Below, piece after piece: positions 54,093-61,368 of a DNA stretch of 64,000 bases. The position numbers and the translations under genes are program-made. The first letter of the stretch is position 1. Every line of letters begins with the position of its first letter. Where the stretch lies: NCBI GenBank assembly GCA_965230265.1, contig OZ245999.1:1860001-1924000 (forward strand). The letters run 5' to 3'. The notes beneath the pieces are model-generated. The model did not search any database, had not been told where the DNA came from, and was given only the letters and a program-made list of their open reading frames with translations. This DNA comes from JAJFKX01 sp965230265 (GTDB lineage: Bacteria; Pseudomonadota; Gammaproteobacteria; Xanthomonadales; Wenzhouxiangellaceae).

Positions 54093-54644
54093 ATGAAACA
54101 AATTATTAGAGCAAAGTTCGGTGTGGGGAGCGGTAAGTTCAGTAGGCAGTGGGGAATGAGCCACGTTGAATTAATGATTGCAGTAGCATTGGTTACTGTA
54201 CTGTCCGTCACCGCCTTACCAGGCGTCAGCGACATGATGGACCGCAACAAAGTCATGGGTACCCGGCATCAAATGCTGACCGATTTCAATTTTGCCCGCA
54301 ACACCGCAGTCAATAGCTATCGCCGCGTGGTTATCTGCCCAAGCTCGAATGAGCGAAGCTGCAGCGGACAGACCAATTGGAACAGTGGTTGGATTATTTT
54401 TCAAGACTTCAATGGTGACGGTGAACGCGATACCTCTGAAAAACTGCTGCGAGTGGCCAAACTGGACATGCGCATTGATGTCAACAGCGGCCAGCGTGAT
54501 CGGTTCCGGTTTTACCCGGATGGTACCGCACCAGGCAGCACCGGCAGCTTGTACCTTTGTATTCAGGATGAACCCGACATGGGCCATCGGCTGGTGATTT
54601 CCAATGTTGGTCGAATCCGCAGCGAAGAGTACAACTGCGGCTGA
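54093..54644 (+). CDS. Orphan GspH/FimT-type prepilin-like protein
   Basis: This 183-residue protein has a type IV prepilin N terminus: a positively charged leader of 21 residues, a cleavage site Gly21|Met22 with Glu at +5 (GMSHVELM), and a hydrophobic helix (ELMIAVALVTVLSVTALPG). A GspH/FimT-like domain follows, including FNFARNTAVNSYRRVVICPS, WIIFQDFNGDGERD, LYLCIQDEPDMGHRLVIS and conserved cysteine pairs. It would be a minor pseudopilin of type IV pili or type II secretion, but no pilus or secretion genes lie nearby. ATG 54093 has GGAG upstream; ATG 54078 is less likely. Confidence 0.8.
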   Translation: MKQIIRAKFGVGSGKFSRQWGMSHVELMIAVALVTVLSVTALPGVSDMMDRNKVMGTRHQMLTDFNFARNTAVNSYRRVVICPSSNERSCSGQTNWNSGWIIFQDFNGDGERDTSEKLLRVAKLDMRIDVNSGQRDRFRFYPDGTAPGSTGSLYLCIQDEPDMGHRLVISNVGRIRSEEYNCG

Positions 54645-54746
54645 TTTTAGCTGGCCTATAAGAGCAATGCGCTATTACGGCTGATTAGGGAAGCGAGTAA
54701 ACAAACTGTATCCACACCGATGTACAAAATAAATTGCCTCCACGAC

Positions 54747-54775
54747 TTGACGTACGCATCGGATAACTGGAAAAT
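54747..54775 (+). promoter_or_regulatory. Candidate promoter of tRNA-Asn
   Basis: TTGACG (54747-54752), a 17-bp spacer and GAAAAT (54770-54775) precede the tRNA, with GC-rich ACCCGGCC-like sequence after the -10 region. The -10 is only a 4/6 match. Confidence 0.4.
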
Positions 54776-54786
54776 ACCCGGCCTAT

Positions 54787-54863
54787 TCCCCGGTAGCTCA
54801 GTTGGTTAGAGCGGGTGACTGTTAATCACTAGGTCCGCGGTTCAAGTCCGTGCCGGGGAGCCA
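54787..54863 (+). tRNA. tRNA-Asn (GUU anticodon)
   Basis: The 77-nt cloverleaf starts TCCCCGGTAGCTCAG and ends CGGGGAGCCA with encoded CCA. The anticodon stem-loop GTGACTGTTAATCAC exposes GTT, and the T arm contains GCGGTTCAAGTCCGT. It stands alone. Confidence 0.97.
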
Positions 54864-54877
54864 AACAACCTATCAAT

Positions 54878-54906
54878 AAAGGGCTTAGCATTATGCTAAG
54901 CCCTTT
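54878..54906 (+). terminator. Terminator of tRNA-Asn
   Basis: A perfect 14-bp inverted repeat (AAAGGGCTTAGCAT against ATGCTAAGCCCTTT, one-base loop as written) begins 15 bp after the tRNA and is followed by a T-rich GTTGTTTG. Confidence 0.75.
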
Positions 54907-55049
54907 GTTGTTTGTACCATACCTTCGTTTTATCCTCTGTATCGGCCTCTACACCCAATAATCAGCCATTTAAGATCGCAAAAAAAGCCAACTCCCTGTA
55001 TGATAATTGCCGATTATCCAACGGTTATCTAGGTGTGGGAGCCCAAAAA

Positions 55050-56690
55050 ATGAAACAATCATTGCTATCTGTTGCTGTGCTTGGCTTATTCGCTAGCTTA
55101 TCAGCCACTGCCCAAAATGGTGGGCAGACTTTATCCAACGGCGTCTATTTAAGTGACCCGGTTGTTCCTTTTGAAATTAATGTTGATTTGCGCACACTGC
55201 CAGCGGCTCCTGTGTGGCAACCCGGTGACCCTGTACAAGTGGTACCAGAAGGTGTTGCTGCTGATGGCCCAACTGCTCAGATTGCCAACTGGGAAGATCC
55301 TTCAGCACAAACCAGGGGTGGAACCACACCGGGAGAGGTGTTGTTTGCGTTTGAAGCCCATCCAAATGGTAACTTTAGCCCACCTGATACCGTTGGCGCT
55401 GTCGGCCCCAACCATTACATCAGCATGGTCAACGCATCGCGTTTCGCCATTTGGGACAAGCAAGGCAATAACCTAGTCCCACCAACCTTATTGGAAACCC
55501 TGTTCACAGACGGCCCCTCCCCCTGTGAGAATGGCAGTGGTGACCCCATTGTTGTTTACGATACATTGGCTGACCGTTGGTTGATGCAGGAATTTGTCAC
55601 TGGCTCCAATAACCTGTGTATTTATATTTCTCAAGGCCCTGACCCGGTCACTGATGGCTGGTTTGTGTATGAGTTCACAGCCCCGTCTTTTCCAGATTAT
55701 CCACAATACGGTGTATGGCCAGATGCGTACTACGTGAGTACCTTCGAATTCCCATCACTGGGCATTTATGCTTTTGATCGGGCCGCCATGCTTGCCGGTG
55801 AACCTGTGGCATTCCAGCGCCTGACCGTTCCCGCACTGCAGGGAACATCACCCCGTGTGACACGTATCTTGCCTGCTGATTTTGATGGGCAAATACCACC
55901 ACCAGGGGCAACACCGCCCAATCCTTTTGTGCGCGCCGTGCACTCAACCATGGATGCCACCGACCCAACCACTCGCCTAGAACTTTATGAGTTCGCCCTG
56001 GATCTGGATAACCCAGCCAATTCAACGTTTACCCTGGCACAAACCCTGATCCCTCAGACATACGAGCTGCTGCCCTGCTCACCAGGTGTTCGTGATTGTA
56101 TTCCACAACCGGGAACTGGTAATTTGCTTGATGCCTTGTTTAACCGCGGCTTGCGTCAACTTCATTACCGTTCATTCGGTGATAACACCGAGTCAATGGT
56201 GATTAACTCAGTGGTAGATGCCGGCAGTGGCCTTGCCGGTGTGCGCTGGTGGGAACTTTTCAGAGACAATAACACCGAAGGCGCAGGCTGGACTATCCGA
56301 CAGGACTCCACCTATGCGCCAGATGATACCTTCCGGTTTATGGGTTCCATGGCCATCAATGGCAACGGTGATATCGCACTGGCCTACAGTGCCAGCTCTG
56401 ATACGGTTTTCCCTGCTATCCGGGCAACGGCACGTCGCGCTGACGACCCGCTCAATGAGATGACGATGGAAGAAGTGACCTTGGTCGAAGGCGAGGGTGT
56501 ATTTACGGCCAACCAACGCTGGGGCGATTACACATCCCTCGATGTGGACCCAGCCAATGAATCGGTTTTCTGGCATGTTAACCAACGTGTTACTGCTAGT
56601 GGACAACGCAGTGTCTGGGTAGGCGCCTATCGTTTTGCCCTGGGCGAGGAGTTCTTCCAGGATGGTTTTGAAGATAGCCCCGCACCTTAA
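55050..56690 (+). CDS. Large secreted protein ending in a DGFE motif
   Basis: This 546-residue protein has a signal peptide (residues 1-~20, LLSVAVLGLFASLSATAQ). The mature part is acidic, Pro- and Asn-rich, with paired cysteines (SPCENG, LCIYIS, LLPCSPGVRDCIP) and strand-like stretches such as GAVGPNHYISMVNASRFAIWDKQG, ENGSGDPIVVYD and FMGSMAINGNGDIALAYSAS, which recall beta-propeller-like extracellular proteins. It ends FFQDGFEDSPAP. A closing DGFE-type tail is frequent in secreted proteins of some Xanthomonadales-related bacteria, where it may be a sorting signal. I do not recognise a function. GGGAG precedes ATG 55050. Confidence 0.78.
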   Translation: MKQSLLSVAVLGLFASLSATAQNGGQTLSNGVYLSDPVVPFEINVDLRTLPAAPVWQPGDPVQVVPEGVAADGPTAQIANWEDPSAQTRGGTTPGEVLFAFEAHPNGNFSPPDTVGAVGPNHYISMVNASRFAIWDKQGNNLVPPTLLETLFTDGPSPCENGSGDPIVVYDTLADRWLMQEFVTGSNNLCIYISQGPDPVTDGWFVYEFTAPSFPDYPQYGVWPDAYYVSTFEFPSLGIYAFDRAAMLAGEPVAFQRLTVPALQGTSPRVTRILPADFDGQIPPPGATPPNPFVRAVHSTMDATDPTTRLELYEFALDLDNPANSTFTLAQTLIPQTYELLPCSPGVRDCIPQPGTGNLLDALFNRGLRQLHYRSFGDNTESMVINSVVDAGSGLAGVRWWELFRDNNTEGAGWTIRQDSTYAPDDTFRFMGSMAINGNGDIALAYSASSDTVFPAIRATARRADDPLNEMTMEEVTLVEGEGVFTANQRWGDYTSLDVDPANESVFWHVNQRVTASGQRSVWVGAYRFALGEEFFQDGFEDSPAP

Positions 56691-56726
56691 ATAATACTGT
56701 TTACCTGCTAACCAGAGATCACTGAA

Positions 56727-57551
56727 ATGCCGAAATGGCTATACATAATGGCGCTGTTATTCACAGCGCCATTTTTACAAACCGCGTCCGCTGAAGAAAA
56801 CATTGCTGTGGATGAACAGGCTAAATGGCTGTTTAATACCTTAAAAGACTCTCTAGTTGTACAACCTGGCGATACACTGAGTATTCGTCATGTACATGGC
56901 GATGTCAGGGTTGAGGCCGATGACACCGACAGGATTCAAGTCACGGCACTGGCGCAATACCATCCTGATGACCCTCGTGCACCAACGATACGCTTTGCAA
57001 GCAACCCGGCATCTGATGACAACAACGGCCATGAATTAAACATTGATTTTGCTTATCTGGAAGTGGCAGAACAACAAACATGGGCTAAACGCCGCATTGA
57101 TGTTGGTATTCTGGTACCGAAAAGCATGGGCCTTAATATCGAAACCGTCAATGGTCTGATCGAACTAAAGAAAATCGAAGCAGATGCTGAACTGAAAAGC
57201 GTACGCGGTGATGTCAATTACCGCGGTAAAGGCAACTTGGCTGCATATACCGAGCGCGGCGATATTTTGACACGGTTATACGACACCTATGATAAACATC
57301 AAGTTGAGCTATCAACACTCACCGGCAAAATCCAAAGTGTTTTTCTTGAGCAGGCCAACGCTACCATAACGCTTAGCACTCGCGGTACGATTAGCACCGA
57401 TTATTCGATTGGTATAGAGCGTGAAAGTGGATCTGTGCTCAAAAAAGGAAAGGTACAAATTGGAGATAAAGGGTCATCAATAAACATTGAGAGCAACAAT
57501 GGTGATATTAAACTGGAAGGTTTAAATATACCTGAAGGCTCTGAAGGATAA
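56727..57551 (+). CDS. Secreted DUF4097-like beta-repeat protein
   Basis: This 274-residue protein has a signal peptide (ALLFTAPFLQTASA) and a repetitive beta-strand body of the DUF4097/DUF4098 type: DTLSIRHVHGDVRVEA, NIETVNGLIELKKI, LKSVRGDVNYRG, YTERGDILTRLY, LSTLTGKIQS and IESNNGDIKLEG. These form a right-handed beta-helix. Role unknown; it follows the DGFE protein by 36 bp, so both may be exported together. Confidence 0.78.
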   Translation: MPKWLYIMALLFTAPFLQTASAEENIAVDEQAKWLFNTLKDSLVVQPGDTLSIRHVHGDVRVEADDTDRIQVTALAQYHPDDPRAPTIRFASNPASDDNNGHELNIDFAYLEVAEQQTWAKRRIDVGILVPKSMGLNIETVNGLIELKKIEADAELKSVRGDVNYRGKGNLAAYTERGDILTRLYDTYDKHQVELSTLTGKIQSVFLEQANATITLSTRGTISTDYSIGIERESGSVLKKGKVQIGDKGSSINIESNNGDIKLEGLNIPEGSEG

Positions 57552-57732
57552 TCACTTCAATAGCCTGGTTGCATTATGAAAAAGATAAATCATTACCCAT
57601 CAATAATGTAGCACTGGCTTTAAAAGCTGAAGCCTGTTGTTACCAATGCTTTTATTTCTAAATTATATCCAAGCCAAGCTTGAAAGCTCTTTCGGTTGCA
57701 ATACCGCGATACTGTAACCCAAGGAATTTATT

Positions 57733-58056
57733 ATGAGCCAGATTTCTGTATCATGGATACTTATTTCTGTACTTCAGATACTGCTGGCACTGGCCTTGTT
57801 TGCTATTCCATTCTATTGGGCACCCTGGATAGCCTGCAAAAGTTTAGAAGGTTTATCCCGATACGATGTGGAGCTCAGTTCTGTGCCAGAAGGAGCTGGC
57901 TGTTTTTATATTAGCCATGGGACAATTGGCTATCTTAATCACTTACCGATATCGGAAAACCCTTCGCCTTTTGTTGCATTAACTATTTTATTATTGCTGC
58001 TTTATGGTTTACTGATGTTTACTGTATTCTCCAATAGCAATAAGAAAACAGTATAA
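57733..58056 (+). CDS. Small two-helix membrane protein
   Basis: This 107-residue protein has two hydrophobic helices (WILISVLQILLALALFAIPFY-like and ALTILLLLLYGLLMFTVF) flanking a polar loop with two cysteines. AAGGAA lies 8 bases before ATG 57733. I do not recognise it. The region is AT-richer than its neighbours. Confidence 0.55.
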   Translation: MSQISVSWILISVLQILLALALFAIPFYWAPWIACKSLEGLSRYDVELSSVPEGAGCFYISHGTIGYLNHLPISENPSPFVALTILLLLLYGLLMFTVFSNSNKKTV

Positions 58057-58078
58057 AAGTCATATAAAGGTCTAAAGC

Positions 58079-58309
58079 TTGGTTAAAAAGAAATATTACT
58101 ACCTTATATTGATTACGCTAATTTTATTAGTTGCGTACTCGTTTTTAGGTGTATTTCAGGCAGCAACATTAGCAGGCTCACCAGGTTATGGTATTGAAAG
58201 AGCCAAGCTCAACATCTATTTTTGGTCGTCTTTGATACTAATATTCATAGCCGGGTTGATTTGTATTTTATATTTTAAAAAAGCTTTAATAAAAGGAAAT
58301 AAGCGTTAA
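58079..58309 (+). CDS. Very small two-helix membrane protein (TTG start)
   Basis: This 76-residue protein starts at TTG 58079 with AAAGG about 11 bases upstream and has two helices (YLILITLILLVAYSFLGVF and YFWSSLILIFIAGLICILYF) and a basic tail. It follows the previous gene by 22 bp and probably shares its transcript. Unrecognised; it may be a foreign or fast-evolving pair. Confidence 0.45.
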   Translation: MVKKKYYYLILITLILLVAYSFLGVFQAATLAGSPGYGIERAKLNIYFWSSLILIFIAGLICILYFKKALIKGNKR

Positions 58310-58385
58310 TCAAATAGTAAAAAATTTATACAAAGCGGTATAATCTTGCTTATTCGGAGTGTGTGTGATTCTATTTATAAAAACC

Positions 58386-60395
58386 TTAAGCCAAATCAAT
58401 TAAAGTCAGTAGTTCATTTTCTGACAATACTTCAACTCCCAGCTTCTCCGCTTTGGCAAGTTTGGAGCCTGCTTCGGCACCTGCGATCAAAGCCGTGGTT
58501 TTACCGGAAACACTCCCGGTTACCTTTGCCCCCAACGCTTCAAGTTTTTGCTTCGCCACATTGCGACTGAATGCTTCCAGCGTACCGGTAATGACATAAG
58601 TATTACCGACAAGTGGCTGAACGCCTGCATCGGGTTTTTCTGGTTTGGGCCAGTGGATGCCGGCCTGGATTAATGCATCGACTATTTCCAGGTTTTGCGG
58701 GTTCTGGAAAAATTGATGCACTCTTTGAGCCACAACAGGACCAATACCGGGGATCGCTTCTAGCTGTTCTGCGGTAGCCTGTTTCAGGGTTTCAATATCA
58801 CCAAATTCTCGCGCTAAATCCTGCGCTGTAACCTCACCCACTTCGCGAATACCCAGCGCAAACAAAAACCTTGGCATTATGGTGTTTTTGCTTTTCTGCA
58901 GCTCATCCAGCAGGTTCTGTGCAGATTTTTCGCCCATGCGCTCCAATGCAGTCAGGGTTTCCAAATCCAGTCGGTACAGATCAGCGGGTGAGTGCACGAT
59001 ATCCTGATCCACCAGTTGTGCAATCAGTTTGCTGCCCAGTCCCTCGATATCCATTGCGGTGCGAGCGGCAAAGTGCTCCAGTGCCCGCTTGCGCTGAGCG
59101 GGACAAATCAGACCACCGGTGCAGCGGATCACAGCCTCCCCCTCTTCTCTTTCTGCTGGACTGCCACATTCCGGGCATTTGTCAGGCATCTGATATTCCG
59201 GTAAACCCTGTTGGCGGCGTTCGGGCAAGCTGCGAACCACTTCAGGAATCACATCACCGGCACGACGCACAATCACCTGATCGCCGATTCGGGCATCCTT
59301 GCGGCGGATTTCATCCGCATTGTGCAAGGTCGCATTGGTGACGGTCACACCGCCGACAAACACCGGTTTTAAGCGGGCAACGGGGGTTAATGAGCCTGTA
59401 CGGCCAACCTGGATCTCGATAGCTTCCAAGGTGGTAACTTGTTCTTCCGCAGCGAATTTGTGTGCCAGCGCCCAGCGCGGTGCGCGGCTGACAAAGCCAA
59501 GATCCTGCTGCCAGTCCAAACGGTTAACCTTGTAGACCACACCGTCAATCTCATAGTCAAGATTGTCTCGTAAATTATTGATTTTATTATGATATTTAAA
59601 ACAGCCGGCGCTACCCGATATGACCTCTATCAACGGGTTAACCGGTAAACCCCATTCCTTAATCTGAGCTAACATCTGCATGTGCGTGCCCGGTATTGAT
59701 TCATCGTCAAGCACCAGGCTATAGGCATAAAATGCCAGTGGGCGGGTGGCGGTGATGCTGGAATCCAGTTGTCTTAAACTGCCAGCGGCACCATTGCGCG
59801 GGTTAATTAAAGGTTTAACCCCGCGCTGCTCTGCAGTTTCGTTAAATTTCAAAAATCCGCTGCGTGGCATATAAACTTCCCCACGAACCTCTACCACGTC
59901 AGGCACTGCATCGCCGCGCAGACGCAACGGCACTGCAGATATTGTCCGCACATTGGCAGTGACATCTTCCCCCCGCTGACCGTCACCGCGGGTGGCCGCA
60001 CGAACCAACAAACCTTTTTCATAACGCAGGCTAATCGCCAAACCATCCAGTTTCGGTTCGGCAACCAGTTCAACCTCATCCACCTCCAACAGCTTCACCA
60101 GACGGTTATAAAATGCTTCAATTTCTTCTTCAGTGAAACCATTGGCTAACGACAGCATTGGCACCTGGTGCTGTACCTCGGCAAATGCATCAGAAGGTTT
60201 GGCACCGACTCTTTGGGTGGGTGAGTCATCGGTGAGCAATTCGGGGTGCTCATTTTCCAGTGCTTGCAGTTCCCGGAATAGCTGATCGTACTCAGCATCG
60301 GAAATACTCGGCTCATCGAGTACGTAATAACGGTGGTTGTGTTGGTTTAGCTGCTGGCGTAGTTCGCTGACGCGCTCGCTGGGGGTATGGCTCAT
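58386..60395 (-). CDS. ligA: NAD-dependent DNA ligase
   Basis: This 669-residue ligase joins nicks in replication and repair. It has the Ia domain start (YYVLDEPSISDAEYDQL), the adenylation Lys in AEPKLDGLAI, an OB domain, the zinc finger CPECGSPAEREEGEAVIRC...CPAQ, helix-hairpin-helix motifs (LEAIPGIGPVVAQRVHQF) and a C-terminal BRCT domain (GNTYVITGTLEAFSRN, GSVSGKTTALIAG). All expected parts are present. It lies 18 bp after zipA. Confidence 0.97.
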   Translation of the reverse strand: MSHTPSERVSELRQQLNQHNHRYYVLDEPSISDAEYDQLFRELQALENEHPELLTDDSPTQRVGAKPSDAFAEVQHQVPMLSLANGFTEEEIEAFYNRLVKLLEVDEVELVAEPKLDGLAISLRYEKGLLVRAATRGDGQRGEDVTANVRTISAVPLRLRGDAVPDVVEVRGEVYMPRSGFLKFNETAEQRGVKPLINPRNGAAGSLRQLDSSITATRPLAFYAYSLVLDDESIPGTHMQMLAQIKEWGLPVNPLIEVISGSAGCFKYHNKINNLRDNLDYEIDGVVYKVNRLDWQQDLGFVSRAPRWALAHKFAAEEQVTTLEAIEIQVGRTGSLTPVARLKPVFVGGVTVTNATLHNADEIRRKDARIGDQVIVRRAGDVIPEVVRSLPERRQQGLPEYQMPDKCPECGSPAEREEGEAVIRCTGGLICPAQRKRALEHFAARTAMDIEGLGSKLIAQLVDQDIVHSPADLYRLDLETLTALERMGEKSAQNLLDELQKSKNTIMPRFLFALGIREVGEVTAQDLAREFGDIETLKQATAEQLEAIPGIGPVVAQRVHQFFQNPQNLEIVDALIQAGIHWPKPEKPDAGVQPLVGNTYVITGTLEAFSRNVAKQKLEALGAKVTGSVSGKTTALIAGAEAGSKLAKAEKLGVEVLSENELLTLIDLA

Positions 60396-60413
60396 CAGTG
60401 GTTGAGATAAATG

Positions 60414-61238
60414 TTAATGTTTCTGCCGGTCATACGCCCGCATGGCTTCGCGTTGATGCGCAATCGTCTGACGGGTTAATGCATCGCGTTGTTTGTCCTG
60501 CACTTCGGCTTTTAGCAACTCGGCCAGACGTTCAGCGGTTGCCAGCATGGAATCCCAGGCGACCAGTGCCGAGGTCGGACCTGGCAGCGTCATAAACAAG
60601 GTAACCCCCTGTGTTTCAAACAGGTTCCAGGCAGTACGATCAAAATAGCCGGGCGCCGTTAAGTTGGCCATGGAAAACATCGGCTTTTCACTGCCTTGCG
60701 GCAGACGGTGAAAAATATCCTGTGCGCCAAAGTGCAGACCGGCTTTTAATGCTGCATCCAGCAACTCGACACCGCTTATCGGGTGTCGTTGATTGGCAAC
60801 CACATAAAGGGTCACAATTTCATCGGTACCTGGAACCTCAGCAGACTGCTCATCTGCATGATCCGTATTGTCTGATGTGGCTACTGGCTCAGCTTTGACT
60901 TTGGCAGCATCAGCATAGTCTGATTGTGTGACAATTGTTTCATCACTGCTTGCAGTAACTGTTTCCTGCTGATCAGATACCGCAGAGTTTGTCTCCACGT
61001 TTTGCTCGGGTGCTGCTTCCAAGCCAATAATGGATTGCTGTGGCATTTCTTCATTGACGGGTAATGAGCCAGACTCTGAGTCAGCGTCCAGTACCGGCTC
61101 AACACGCTGTCGCGATGAACGTTTGCCGGAATGACGGGGTTTTGCTGGTTTGGGGGTACGGTTGGGGTTGGCGAACAGAACAATGCCGATCAAAATCAGC
61201 AAGCCCAATACAATTAATATCCAGCGCAGGTTATCCAT
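60414..61238 (-). CDS. zipA: Cell division protein ZipA
   Basis: This 274-residue protein has one N-terminal membrane helix (residues ~5-26, LRWILIVLGLLILIGIVLFA), a basic then acidic disordered linker (~28-140) and a C-terminal FtsZ-binding domain (VTLYVVANQRHPISGVELLDAALKAGLHFG and MFSMANLTAPGYFD). It anchors FtsZ to the membrane. It lies between smc and ligA, an arrangement shared with Pseudomonas. Confidence 0.93.
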   Translation of the reverse strand: MDNLRWILIVLGLLILIGIVLFANPNRTPKPAKPRHSGKRSSRQRVEPVLDADSESGSLPVNEEMPQQSIIGLEAAPEQNVETNSAVSDQQETVTASSDETIVTQSDYADAAKVKAEPVATSDNTDHADEQSAEVPGTDEIVTLYVVANQRHPISGVELLDAALKAGLHFGAQDIFHRLPQGSEKPMFSMANLTAPGYFDRTAWNLFETQGVTLFMTLPGPTSALVAWDSMLATAERLAELLKAEVQDKQRDALTRQTIAHQREAMRAYDRQKH

Positions 61239-61368
61239 GTGCAGCTATTGTAACCCAGTACTCTATTGATCTAACAACTCAGCATGCAGTTCACGCTGAC
61301 TGCAATGCCTTTTGATTTATTTTTATTCGCAGCCCAGGATAACCGGGCAATAATCGATTCGTCAGTAT

